Below, one piece after another: positions 12,644 through 24,900 of a stretch of 64,000 nucleotides of DNA (the first letter of the stretch is position 1; each line of letters starts with the position of its first letter). The position numbers were made by a program, and so were the translations under genes. The notes beneath the pieces are model-generated. The model saw nothing but the letters and a program-made list of their open reading frames with translations, made no database searches and had not been told where the DNA came from. This DNA comes from Pontederia crassipes (lineage: Eukaryota > Streptophyta > Magnoliopsida > Commelinales > Pontederiaceae). The stretch covers positions 67,616,077 through 67,680,076 of the forward strand of contig CM060194.1 of assembly GCA_030549335.1 (NCBI GenBank), read 5' to 3'.

Positions 12644-15020
12644 ATGAAGATTATAGTGTGGAAACATCGAGAGGCTGCTCGTGGGAAAGTCAAGAACCGC
12701 CTCCTCGAACTAATTTCGAAAAATAATCCTGACATTTTTGTTTTGCTAGAAACACACTTTGATGCACGCAGATCCAGAGAGGTTATCAGACAGCTTGGAT
12801 CATCGTACTGTCAGGGGGCATCATCATCGCCTGGAAGGACGCTACTACCCAGGTTACCCCGCTCCAACTCTCTTTGAAATTTATGCATCTAGTTGTTACC
12901 TTGAATGGATTTACCTTTTTGCTTACAAGTGTATATGCTAGTACCTCTCCTCTTCTTCGCCATATCCCTATGGTCAGCGCTTGGAAGGCTCCAGATTGGA
13001 GACATTCATTGGACCATTATGGGTGATTTTAACTGTATATTATAACCTCAGGATAAACAAGGAGAAGCTCCTTTCCAACTTTCTAAATATGTTAAAATGT
13101 TGCATCACCTAATTCACTCAAAGGGTTTTATTGATTTTAGGCCATAGGATAACTACTTTACATGGTGTAATAATAGGCGGGGGGGGGCGGCGCGAATCTT
13201 ATGCAAGCTTGATCGCATCCTTGTTAGCCATCTTAGCATATTTCCATCACTAAACATTGAACACCTCCCAAGAATAGCCTCGGACCATCTCCCTTGTTTA
13301 TGCAAATCGACAAGCATAGAAAACGTAAACATCATTATTTTAAATATGAACACTATTGGTTTGAACATCAAGGCCAACACGACATTGTTAAAAATGAGTG
13401 GAAAAATGATTGTATCTTCTCATCCTTAAGGCGAATCAAACACAAAACTCTAGTATGGAATAAGAATTGTCTAGGCAATCTTGAACAGAGAGCTGACTCA
13501 GCTCACAATAAGATTAAACTCCTTGAGTCAATGATGAACTCAACTCCCTCATATCTGCTTATAATGAACATAATGCATACTTAAGACAAATTAGTGTGAA
13601 ATTATGGAGTAAATCAAAAGTTAATTGGCTTAAGAATGGTGACAGAAATATTAAGTTCTTCCACTTATCTACTGCCATCAGAAGAAACAAGAACTTTATT
13701 CACTCCTTGATTGACCCCTCTGGCATCACTATTAAGGACGATAATGACATAAGACAAGCTTTTGTACATCACTATAAGGAATTAAGGAGAACTCGAACCA
13801 AGAGCCTATACAGGCCATCCCTTTGGGAGATTGGCCCTCTCTACCTAAGTTAGATGACTCTATTGCTGTCAACTTGTCCACCTTAGTATTCCCTGAGGAA
13901 ATAAAAAATTGTCTATGGAACATCAGCCCAAGAAAGGCTCCCGGGCCAGATGGATACATTGTCGAATTTTACAAGCATTATTGGAAAATTGTGGGTCTTG
14001 GGGTTACTAGCACCATACAAAATTTCTTCAATAATAATACTCTTCCATCTGAATGGTCTAAAACAACCATTGTCTTCATCCCCAAAAAATAAAACCCCAA
14101 ATTGGTAACTGACTATTGTCCTATTTTCCTGTGTAATGTACTATGTGGACTCACTACTAAAATCATTACTAATAGGCTAAAACCAGTTAAAACCAATTTT
14201 ATCTAGACTAATTGATCATGCTCAATTTGCTTTTATCTGGTGGAAATATTTAGGAAAATATTCTTAAAGTTCAAGAAACAACACACTCACTAAACTTTGG
14301 TAGGAAAATAAAATTAATTTATAAAGCAGACATGGACAAGACTTTTGATAGGGTTTCATGACTTTTGATAGGGTTGCTACTTGTGTTCAGTCACCATTAT
14401 TTAATTACACTATTAATAGAGTCACATCTGAGTATTTTAAGAGCTATAAAGGCCTTAGACAAGAAGACCCATTATCTCCTTACATATTTATCATTGTATC
14501 CAAGATTCTTACATCCTTACTTCAAAGTCAAGTTACTATAGGCAGCATTATCCCTTTCTCCTTAAGCTCCTTCTCTTTTAGCCATCTTATGTTTGCGGAC
14601 GATATCATTATTTGTTTAGCTGCTACTAAAAGCAATTGCATACGATTGAAGCTTATATTGGAAACATATAACATGCTTACAAACCAAAGAGTGAATGTGG
14701 ACAAGTCTGAATTGTATTTACCAAAAAAAACTAAGCTGTGGGCATAGGAATATAATTAAAGAAATTTTGGGCATCAGGACAGGCACTTTTTCTTTCAAAT
14801 ACTTAGGTGTACAAATTTCCTACAAGTATATCCCCTTTAAGAACAAAACTATCATATTAGATAGGATCTCATTTAAAATGTCGATTTGGAAAGGAAAGTT
14901 ATTAAACCAGGCAGGCAGGGCTACCTTTATAAAATATGTTATTAATTCTATGTCTGTCTACGCACTTAGTGCTACATACATCTCTCTTGGAATTTTGCAT
15001 TCTTTAGAAAAATGTGCTAC
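12644..15020 (+). pseudogene. LINE ORF2, endonuclease and reverse transcriptase part, decayed
   Basis: ORF2 encodes the nicking endonuclease and reverse transcriptase used in target-primed integration. The endonuclease begins MKIIVWKHREAARG; the usual catalytic Asn of the WNCRG motif is Lys here. LLETH, GDFN (about 13024) and SDH (about 13280) follow. The reverse transcriptase shows KAPGPDG (about 13935), DMDKTFDRVS (about 14330) and FADD (14592-14603). Several stops and frameshifts separate these blocks, and ACTTTTGATAGGGTT is tandemly duplicated at 14341-14375. The coding part ends at 15020, with the thumb and connection region (perhaps 250 residues) deleted. Confidence 0.88.
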
Positions 15021-15785
15021 AGATTTTATGGCCGAGATTTACAGAAGATATCACCAGGTGCAAAACGAAGTGGATAGAGATTATCGACCGTGAATTTTTT
15101 ATCATTAACTTAGTTTTATCTCTAGCCAAATTTAAAGTTGACCGCACGATGTTACAACCAGGATCAACTTGAAGTCTGTCCGCACCTATAAAGCTACGAT
15201 CGAAAGGAGAGAGGTGCGACGGCTAGAGGTTGATTGCGACTCTGATCAAGTCCGAGAGGCTGCCAGATTGTCTGCCCAGATTCGAGGATCCTTATTTTAC
15301 TTTGGGTATAATTTTTCCAATTTTTATAATTTATATTTTATTATTTCTCTAGAATTTATAGGATGAACCCCATGTTTTTTAGATTTTATATTTTAGGAGA
15401 TTATTAATTGAAGGAAAATGTTTGGATCCTATTTTATTTATTTTAATCTTTTCTGATTAATTATTAATTGTGCTTAATGCTTTAATGTTAGTTAATTGAA
15501 TTTCTGAATTAGGCTATATCAGTTTGTGGAATGTTTAATCTCAGAATTCATTGTACTAATTTTAATCAATTTTATATGAAATTAATAATTGACATAAATT
15601 TGATAACTAGTGTGTGGAGAATTAAGTTTGTGTGTTCTATTAATCTATACCAGTTTGTGAAGTGATTAATAATTTAGAGAATCCAATTTAATGCATCTTA
15701 ATTTTATGATTTGAGGATATCAATCGTGAAAACTTCAATTCTAATTAAATTAAGATAGTTCTATATGATTAGGTTGAGAGATGTC

Positions 15786-16238
15786 TGTTGAAGTTAGTTA
15801 GGTGGAGCCTGATTCTGGGCCTAACTAATTTGTTATTAGATATGGTAGGAAGAATCTGAGAGATTGTAACTTCCTTGTAACCATAATCTGGGGAGATTGA
15901 GTGGATATCATAACTACCTTATTTGTTAGATATGGAGTTATGGAGAATCATGATAACATATGCAGTTATCCTGTGTTGTTACCCAAGGCACATATCTGAT
16001 AGCAGTTATGCACTATATATTGTGGGTATCTAGGTAATGTTTGTAACGATGTGATCTGAGACATCTGAATAGAGTGAAACTCTATGACGATCGTGGACGT
16101 AGGAGACAATATCTGAATCACGTAAAATCTGTGTCTTTCTCTGTGTGTGATTTCTTGTTATTATTCCTCCATCTGTTTATCGATTTCTCCTAGACATCAG
16201 TATCCACAGTAAGTTGATATCGAGAATATTCCGCAACA
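15786..16238 (+). repeat. Copia 5' LTR
   Basis: It runs from TGTTGAAGTT to CCGCAACA and matches 20231-20685 along its whole length. A TATA-like ACTATATATTG lies near 16012. Confidence 0.95.
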
Positions 16239-16240
16239 AC

Positions 16241-16252
16241 TGGTATCAGAGC
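16241..16252 (+). promoter_or_regulatory. Copia primer-binding site
   Basis: TGGTATCAGAGC, two bases after the LTR, is the standard complement of initiator tRNA-Met used by plant Copia elements. Confidence 0.95.
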
Positions 16253-16286
16253 TCTTCAATGAAGGAGTTCGCGGGCAGTGGGAGTG

Positions 16287-17198
16287 ATGGCGACAGACGA
16301 TGAGAAGGTGAAGATCGAGAAGTTCGATGGCAGAGATTTCGGCTTCTGGAAGATGCAGATCGAGGACTATCTGTATCAGAAGAAATTGCACGGGTCTCTA
16401 TCTGAAGAAAAGCCAGAGGCGATGAGCAACGCGGACTGGGTGCTCCTCGACCGGTAGGCGCTTGGTGTTATCAGGCTAACGTTGGCATGGAACATAGCCT
16501 TTAACATTGTGAACGTGAAGACCACGACGGGTTTGATGAAGACATTATCAAACATGTACGAGAAGTCGTCTGCATCAAATAAGGTGTATTTGATGAGAAC
16601 GTTATTCAACCTGAAGATGTCTAAGGGAGCTTCGGTCGCGAATCACATCAACGAATTTAACATTATCATTACACAGTTAAATTCGGTGAGTATCACTTTT
16701 GATGATGAAGTGAGGGCTTTGATCTTGTTGTCTTCTTTGTCAGAAAGTTGGAGTGCAATTGTGACGGCGGTCAGCAGTTCTTCCGGTTCAACAAAGTTGA
16801 AGCTCGATGATATTCGAGATTTGATTCTGAGCGAAGACGTTCGCAGAAGAGAATCAGGAGAAGCCTCAAGCTCGGCGTTGAGTGCAGAGGGCAGGGGAAG
16901 AACGCATCAGCGAGGACAAAATCAAGGAAGATCAAATGCAAGGCGACGAAGTCAATCTAGATCTGGTGAATTCGCATGCTGGAATTGCGGGAAGAAAGGT
17001 CACCTGAAGAAGAATTGCAGAGCATCCAAGAAGAAAACCAATGAGGAGTCGGTGAATGCTGCTACAGAAGAAGTCTCAGATGCATTGGTTCTGAGTATAG
17101 ACAGTCCGGCGGAATCCTGGATTCTGAATTCTGGATTCTGGAGCTTCGTACCATTCCACATCACAAAGGGAGTGTATAGAAGATTACACTACCGGTAA
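16287..17198 (+). pseudogene. Copia GAG with broken protease site
   Basis: GAG coats the retroelement RNA. ATG at 16287 starts an acidic N-terminus with FDGRDFGFWKMQ, typical of plant Copia GAG. TAG at 16455 is an in-frame stop after 56 codons, and the same frame then stays open to 17198. The CCHC zinc knuckle (CWNCGKKGHLKKNC) is intact at 16977-17018. At the start of the aspartic protease (about 17118-17150) a 7 bp imperfect repeat of the local GGATTCTG motif shifts the frame, so the active-site Asp-Ser-Gly motif lies out of phase with GAG. Protease activity is therefore lost. Confidence 0.88.
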
Positions 17199-20150
17199 CT
17201 TTGGCAAGGTTTATTTGGCTGATGATAAAGCCTTGGACACTGTGGGAAAATGGAATATGAAGATTGTCACTGATAATGGGACAACTTGGAAGCTGAAGGA
17301 TGTTCGACATATACCGGGATTGAAGAGAAATCTGATCTCGATTGGACAGCTTGACACAGAAGGTTACACTACAATATTTGTAGGTAATACTTGGAAGGTC
17401 ACCAAAAGAGCCATGGTGATTGCACGGGACAGCAAGCTGGGTACTTTGTACAGGTAGTCGAACGCAAGAATTATTGCAACAGTTGATTCGGATGATATGT
17501 CTGAAGTCTGGCATTGTAGACTTGGACATATGAGTGAAAAGGGGATGAATATTCTGCACAAGATGGGTCGACTATCAGATTTGAAGTCAGTCAATGGTGG
17601 ACTTTGTAAAGGTTGTGTGCTAAGAAAGCAGAGGAAATTCACCTTCAGCAAAGTGCCAAGGATGCCGAAGAATAGTAAGTTGGAGCTTGTGCACACGAAT
17701 GTGTGGGGGCCATCTCCAGTTTCATCCCTCGGCGGGTCACTATATTATGTGACATTTATCGACGATTATTCCAGGAAGGTATGGGTTTATTTTTTGAAAA
17801 ATAAATCTGATGTGTTCTCTACTTTCAAGAAATGGAAGGCGCAAGTAGAGAATGAAACAGACGTCAAGATCAGGTGTTTGCGGTCTGACAATGGCCGTGA
17901 GTATGTGAACCATGAGTTCAAGGAGTTCTGCGGGGAACATGGCATCAGGATGGAGATGACAGTTCCGAGGACGCCACAACAGAATGAGGTTACTGAATGA
18001 ATGAATAGGACGCTGAATGAGCATGCCAGGAGCATGAGGATTCATGCAGGTCTACCGAAGTCATTTTGGGCAGATGCAGTGAACACATCGGCATACCTGA
18101 TCAATCGTGGGCCATCTATACCATTGGAGAACAAACTACCAGAGAAGATCTGGAGTGGTAAGGATGTAGATCTTTCTCGTCTGAGGATTTTCGGTTGCCT
18201 ATCATATGTGCATATTGATTCTGCATGTAGAGATAAATTAGATGCTAAGTCTCAGAGGTGTTTCTTTATTGGTTATGGTTCTGATGAGTTTGGATATCAT
18301 TTCTGGGATAATGAGAACAGAAAAATTATCCGGAAAAGAAACGTGGTATTCCATAAAAAAACCATGTATAAAGACAAGGTTGCAAAATCTGATAATGCAG
18401 AGGTAGAAGGCAAAGCTCAAGTGGAACTTGAGGGCATTTCAGATAAAGATGTGGTTGGGTCACAAAAGATTATTCAGCAGGAGCCTGAGGTGATACAGGC
18501 TTGACCGAGTACTCTACCTCCTGTCAGGAGATCTACTCAGGAGATAAGACCACCTGTGAGGTACTCACCTTCTCTAGATTTTATATTGCTAATTGATGCT
18601 GGTGAGCCGGATTGTTTCAGGAAGCCTTGAGGTTGATGATTCCTTCAAGTGGGAGTTAATAATGCAGGATGAGATGAATTCGTTGTACAAGAATAATACT
18701 TGGGTGCTGGTGGAATTGCCTAAAGGGAAAATGCCTTGCATAACAAGTGGTTGTATAGGTTTAAAGAGGAGGCAGATGGTGACAAAAGGTATAAGGCAAG
18801 ACTGGTTGTGAAAGGCTTCGAATAGAAGGAAGGTATTGACTATACTGAGATATTTGCACCAGTTGTGAAACTAATTACTATTAGATTGGTGTTGAGTATA
18901 GTTGCAGTTGAGGACTTACATCTTGAGCAGTTAGATGTAAAGACAACATTCCTCCATGGTGATTTGGAGGAAGATTTTTATATGAAGCAACCAAAAGGCT
19001 TTCAGGTTATTGGTAAAGAGAACCTAGTGTGCAAGCTGACTAAAAGCTTGTATGGTTTGAAGCAGGCCCCTCAACAGTGGTATATGAAGTTCGATAACTT
19101 CATTACTAGCATGGGATATGCTAAGTATTTTTTTACCACTGTTATTATATCAAACATTTTGGTAATTGCTACATTATATTGATGTTGTATGTGGATGATA
19201 TGCTCATCACAGGTTCAGATATGATGAAAATCAAAAGGCTCAAGGAACAATTATCAAGTGTGTTTGAGATGAAGGATTTGAAAGCCGCGAAGAAGATTCT
19301 TGGGATGGAGATTGTCCGGGATAGGAAAGCAGGTACACTGAAGTTTACACAGTAAGCCTATGTTGAAAAGTTGCTGGAGAGGTTTTCCATGCAAGATGCC
19401 AAGACAGTGCAAACACCCTTGGCAAGTCACTTCAAGCTTTCAAAGGAGCAATCACCCAAGATAGATATGGAACGTGCACACATGCGGAAGATTCCATATG
19501 CATCAGCAGTAGACAGTCTTATGTATGCTATGGTTAGCACCAGACCAGACATTGCTCATGCAGTGAGAGTTGTGAGTAGATACATGTCAGATCCAGGGAA
19601 ATAGTACTGGCAAGCAGTGAAGTGGATCCTTCAGTATTTGAAAGGAATTAAAAGTATGTGCTTGTGTTTCGGTAAAAGTAATTTGGATCTGAAGGGTTAT
19701 GTTGATGCAGATTTAGGTGGTGATATTGATACTGCCAGAAGCACCGCCGGATATGTGTACACTTTAGGTGGCACGACGATAAGTTGGATGTCTCAATTGC
19801 AGAATGTTGTTGCTCTCTCTACTACCGAATCGGAGTACATTGTCATGACAGAGGCATGTAAGGAGATGATTTGGATGAAGGGGTTCCTTGAAGAGCTGTG
19901 CAAGGTGCAACCGAGTTCGAGTCTATACAGTGATAGTCAGAGTGCAATTCATTTGGCAAAGAATCCAGTGTATCATGCCAGGACGAAGCACATCAGGCTG
20001 AAGTATCATTTTATCAGAGATCTTCGGAAAGAGAAAACATCGGTGCTTGAGAAGATTCGAGGTTCAGGGAATCCAGCTGGCATGTTGACCAAAATGGTAG
20101 TCACTGAAAAATTGAGGTTCTGCACAACCTCAATTTCCCTCCAAAGTTAG
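17199..20150 (+). pseudogene. Copia POL: integrase, reverse transcriptase, RNase H, several breaks
   Basis: The integrase zinc domain (WHCRLGHMS, then CKGC) lies at about 17508-17620. The catalytic core shows FIDDYSRK and RSDNGREY, interrupted by TGA at 17998. The reverse transcriptase begins near 18650, with QLDVKTTFLHGDL at about 18930 and the YVDD box at 19188-19199. Stops and a small deletion lie just before YVDD and another stop near 19353. RNase H (19617-20150) has DADLGGD, STTESEY and DSQSA. The STAGYVYTLGG and SWMSQLQ pattern points to the Tork/Tnt1 lineage. Intact domains between breaks suggest moderate age. Confidence 0.92.
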
Positions 20151-20230
20151 TTGCAGGGAGGAGCCGTCCAGAGTTCAAGCACAAACAGGTGCAGCTCAAT
20201 CTCAAGAGAATCAGTATCCATGTGGGAGAT

Positions 20231-20685
20231 TGTTGGAGTTCGTTAGGTAGAGCCTGATTATGGGCCTAACTAATTTGTTATTAGATATGGTAGGAAGAAT
20301 CTGAGAGATTGTAACTTCCTTGTAACCATAATCTGGGGAGATTGAGTGGATATCATAACTACCTTATTTGTTAGATATGGAATTATGGAGAATCAGGATA
20401 AGATATGCAGTTATCCTGAGTTGTTACCCAAGATACATATCTAGTAGCGTTTATGCACCATATATTGTGGGGATCTGGGTAATATTTGTAGCGATGTGAT
20501 CTGAGACATCTGAATAGAGTGAAACTCTGTGACGGCCGTGGACGTAGGAGACAATTTCCGAACCACGTAAAATCTGTATGTCTTTCTCTATGTGTGATTT
20601 CTTTTTATTCTTCCCCCATCTGTTTATCGATTTCTCCCAGACATCGGTATCAACAGTAAGTTGATATCGTGGATATTCCGCAATA
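20231..20685 (+). repeat. Copia 3' LTR
   Basis: Preceded by a short purine tract (GTGGGAGA). It ends CCGCAATA, where the final CA has become TA, directly before the second ATGTC. Confidence 0.95.
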
Positions 20686-21043
20686 ATGTCAATCGTGGAG
20701 ACCGCAAGTTAATCATGTTAGATTACTTTAGGGATACTCTAATCCAACTTTAAAGATTAAATTTATCTTTTATGGTTCAAATATTTATCCTGATTTATTT
20801 TCATCCTAAGGCTCAACTTCAACACCATTATCTTATCTTATTTTCTTTACTTTATTTTATAATTACAAAACCCATTTTCAAAATCCATATTTTTCTTCTC
20901 TTATTAATTTATAAATTCAGATATTAAATTAATAATATTCCTCATAGGTTCGACACTCTTATTCCTATTTTCTATATTACTTGAGCGACTAGTGCACTTG
21001 CTAGCGATTTTATTTTGCTACATCATTTTACGCATCAAGTTTT

Positions 21044-21061
21044 TGGCACCGTTACCAGGAA
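21044..21061 (+). promoter_or_regulatory. Primer-binding site of the Athila-like element
   Basis: TGGCACCGTTACCAGG lies six bases after the LTR. It resembles the tRNA-Asp-type site (TGGCGCCGTTGCCGGG) of Athila elements with three transitions. Confidence 0.75.
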
Positions 21062-24000
21062 ATATTTTATTAATTAATTTTTTATTTTTATAAATTATTA
21101 GGAGATGTAAATAAATTGTAAATAATTTTTTGTAATTTATTCTTTTCTGTCAATACATATTATTGTACTCTTTATTTTAATTATTTGTGTAAATAATCTA
21201 ACATTTTTCATTTTGCAGATAAAGAGGTCACGACATTATTAAAATTTGTTGACTTTTGATCAATGCTTCATTAAAAAAAAACTTTGACATCGAGTGGATT
21301 TTCTGGAAAAAAATTCACGATTAATTTTTATTGGTTACGCCGTATGATTTGCGTCTCATCTTGTCAAGATCACCTTTCTTTTGTGCTCAAAACCTTCTGA
21401 GTTCTAAACTTATGTTTTGCGGCTGTAATGTTTTAATTCTCAGAATTTTGTTTTACGCCATGATTAATGCATATTTATTTGACTTTGTTTTGGCTAGTTT
21501 ATATGGTTTCTGTTTTGTGCCCTATATGGATCAAGTTTCGACTTAATCCGCTTACGCTCGGTGTCACTGTCATTCCTTTTCGGCCATAATTTTTATTTGT
21601 CGCCTTGCTTTTATACGTAAGAGTTGGATTAACACGACTTTCAATTTGCTGATACAATTTTGTTTCGGCCGAGATGTGGATAGCTTTCTGTTTGGCGCTA
21701 GTAATTCCTGGATTTTTTTTGTCTTGCGCTATATTTGGTTTCGGGTCAAATTTTATGGGTAGAATTTCTAAATCTTCTAATAGGTTCTGTTTTCCCTTTT
21801 TGGCCATAACATCCATTAATGATATTTGAGAATTTTGGCGCATAGTTGACGTTGGTTAATATTTCTTTCATTTCTTCTGTGCCCTGGTTTAATGCTTAAG
21901 TTGCTTATTCATTCTATTTCGGCCGAGATGTGGATAATTTTTTGTTTGGCGACCAAGCAAATCAACTCGTGTCCGTTAACCTCTCTGAAATTATTTGGTA
22001 ACTTTGGTGCCCGAAAATTATTAAATTTCTGATCTTTGTGATTAATATATTAGATTTGACGTTGTTTTGACCGTGATATCCTGAGCATTATGTTTGGTGC
22101 CCAAAGAGTTGGCATTGATCATGTTTAACTCAATTGGATGATTTCTTCTTGTCTATTTTCATACGTGGATTTGTATATTACACCTATAATTTCTGATTTT
22201 TCTCTCTCCGTGATATGCGGCTGATTTACCATATTATTCTCTTCTAATGTTGCACCTCAATGTCTGATTTTATCTCTTTATTGCACCTATAATTTTGGCT
22301 GATTTTTCTTTTCCACCTGATATGGCATAAATCTGAATTGATTTGATTCATTTATTTTTCTCTCCGTGAAATGGCGTCCATTGCCATGTTGAAATGATCT
22401 CTCCGTGATCCAAGGATTTGTTTATTCATGGTTTTGACGGCTGAACAATGGCTTATTCATGTCTTTTTACGCCATCTCCTTAATCATAATTCTCGGCCAT
22501 GATTTTATATGAACTTCTTAAATGGATCCATGATTTCTCTCCACCAATTTCTCTTTCCGTCCAACTTCTCGGTATTTTCTTCCTTATCATCTCACGCTTT
22601 TCGTGAATTCTCTGATCTCGATTTCTATGCCGTTGATTTGACTTTATTTCAGCCATGATGACATTGAATTTGGCGATGATAATTTTACTTTCCTTAACTT
22701 TTGTTTTACGCCTTGATTTATTTCGGCCGAGATATGATAGGATTTGTTTGCTTCAGTGGGATTGGTTTGCACCCGTAACGTGGGGATTTTTCTTTCGCTC
22801 GTAATATCGGAGATTTATTTTGCGCCCGCGATTGGTCCGATATTCTTTGGCGCCTTTGATGCAGATTTCCATTATATCATCCTGATTTTTTCTCTTGATT
22901 ACGCCATGATATCCAATTTCTGATTGCGCCCATAAAAAATCAATTTCTTCTCTCTCCATGGGACAAATTTGTCAGATTATCCTTTTCTAATATTGCGCAT
23001 ATCATATTGCGTCCGTAATTTGTCCGCAATTGATCTTTTCTTATTTTGCGCCTGTAATTGGCCATCTTCTTATGATATTGCGTCCGCAATTGACATCTGA
23101 AATTGATCTTCTTCTTATTTTGCGCCCGCAAGTTACCATCATCTTCTGTTTCATCGCCTCCGATTTTGCGCTCGGAATGATTACTTGCTGATTTTATTTG
23201 ACGATCCCGATTTTACGGCCGGATTGATTTTATTTGGTGCTCAAATTATTTGTCGCCCTTATTTTGCGCCCAACTATTAGGCCCCACAAATGATAACAGT
23301 GCGCTTCAAGTTTCGTCTCTCCATATTTGGTGCCCAATCCAAGTGCTGATTGTCCTATCATTATAATGCGCCTTTAATTACGCATTGTCTGCGCGTAAAA
23401 CTGAAATTAATTTTTTTTCTATCTATGTGATCTTGGGATTTTTATATTTCTGTTTGGTGCTTACAGATTTTCTCATCATATATTCCCCTGATTACGCCTT
23501 GCATCTATTTGGTGCGCAATTCAGCATATTGTGCCCGCAAAAATAATGTAGACCGATTACCTCCCTTATTATTCGGATTTTATTTTCGCGATGATTTGTC
23601 AGATTATTCTCTTATGATTTGTCAGATTTATCTTTCACGCCACATTTAGTTCGAGATTCAAATTTTTAGAGTCATTACAACATGATATATCTCTTAATTC
23701 TCGGCACTTTAATATTAAGACAAATTGATTAAATATTTCGATATTATTTTCTGATTATGAAATTCTCTTATATCTTTTGAATCGTAATTATCAACTTTTG
23801 AAAAAACAAATCATTTCAGCCATTGTCAACAAAATATTTTTAAACTTATTTACACTGTTTAACCATGACTCATTATTTGTATTTATTCATATTTATTTTT
23901 TTATATTCTTTTTTTTCTTATCTTACTGAAAATTAGTTGTTGCAGGACGAGTGAAAATCTAATCATAACTAATTTAATCCTTTGGATAAATTTATATCAC

Positions 24001-24250
24001 ACATTCTGATCAAACGTTTATTTTTCTTAATTTTTTTATCTGATACTTGATTGTTGCATAAATTATTTGAAAATTATATCACGACCAATTCTTTTTCTAT
24101 TGCTTTAGATTAAGTTTGTGAGTCTTTTAATTTAATTAGTTTAGTTAAGGCCTTAGATATTTTAGTTAATTAGATAAAGATTTGTTACTTTTTTTTTAGT
24201 GCATAGTTATTACTTTAGTTAGTTGTCAAGTTTCTGTAATATACTTGTCT
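21062..24250 (+). other. Athila-like 5' internal region with a short-motif lattice
   Basis: There is no gag or pol coding. Between about 21330 and 23230 more than twenty spaced variants of a motif around CGGCCGAGAT, GCGCCCGTAATT or ACGCCATGATT recur, mostly preceded by TTT or ATT. The minus-strand open stretches here (for example 21499-21843) are low-complexity by-products and match no family I know. Confidence 0.6.
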
Positions 24251-24900
24251 TTTAGTCTTAGAGTCATCTAACTATTTTTCGTGCAAGGAGAGAAATTCGG
24301 GCAAGTAAATTATTTTCGGATACTTCGACTCGGCGCTCCGCCATTGCATGCATGAAGTCTACGTAGGATATTATGTGAAGCATACATGCTGCCACCTGAT
24401 AGACATAACTTAATTATCCGACGTGACAAGATGTGTCACGGGAGCGAAAAGCACACAACGCAGCCAAGGCCGCTTTGAATCCCTCCAGAATCAGCATGTT
24501 CGTATGATGAGATGCATCCATGAGTATCATAAGCACCAAGGACATCTCAGCTACCACCCACCTTCGCCACCCCACCGACAATAAATCTGGTTGTGTCCTT
24601 TTTTTCTTTATTTTAATTTCTTTATTTTTCCTTTTTATTGAGTATGTATAACTTTCCCTTGCTGGTTTAACACTGAGGACAATGTCTAGTTCAAGGTTAG
24701 AGGAATTTGCATTTCATGCATTGCATTCGTCTTTATTTTTCTTTTTATTTTACTATGTATGCATTTATAAAAAAATGAAAATTTGAAAATTTTCCCAAAA
24801 ATACCATTACATGCATTTATTTTTGCTACCATCTTATAAACTCTTGTCTTATTATTTTAATTATCTTTAAGTAAATTTAAAGACATGTTGTTAACTGATG

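Larger units (their letters stand above)
10814..15020 (+). mobile_element. L1-type LINE, 5' part (interrupted)
   Basis: This is the 5' part of a plant L1 non-LTR retrotransposon: a proline-rich leader, ORF1 with a DUF4283-type domain, ORF2 endonuclease and reverse transcriptase. At 15020 homology passes abruptly into a truncated LTR; the LINE resumes at 27973. The start near 10814 rests on a weak candidate target duplication (GTTATGTAG at about 10805 against CTTATGCAG after the 3' poly-A), so the 5' boundary is uncertain. Confidence 0.85.
15786..20685 (+). mobile_element. Copia LTR retrotransposon, Tork/Tnt1-like, decayed
   Basis: A 4900 bp element flanked by a perfect ATGTC duplication (15781-15785 and 20686-20690). 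The LTRs are about 453 and 455 bp with TGTTG...CA/TA ends. The order GAG, protease, integrase, reverse transcriptase, RNase H defines Copia. By eye the two LTRs differ at about 38 positions (about 92% identity). Multiple in-frame stops and frameshifts make it non-autonomous today. It is inserted in the 5' LTR of the Athila-like element. Confidence 0.95.
15021..21037 (+). repeat. 5' LTR of the Athila-like element, 5'-truncated and split by Copia
   Basis: Positions 15021-15785 and 20686-21037 align with 26782-27972 of the 3' LTR. The first 762 bp of the LTR are missing. Just after the TATA box (CCTATAAA, about 15185) this copy lacks roughly 77 bp present in the 3' LTR. It ends GCATCA at 21037. 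Confidence 0.88.

Noticed and set aside
21499-23131. Minus-strand frames in the Athila-like interior as candidate genes
   Set aside because: Lys/Asn-rich composition mirrors the repeated CGGCC/TTT motif lattice and no domain is visible.
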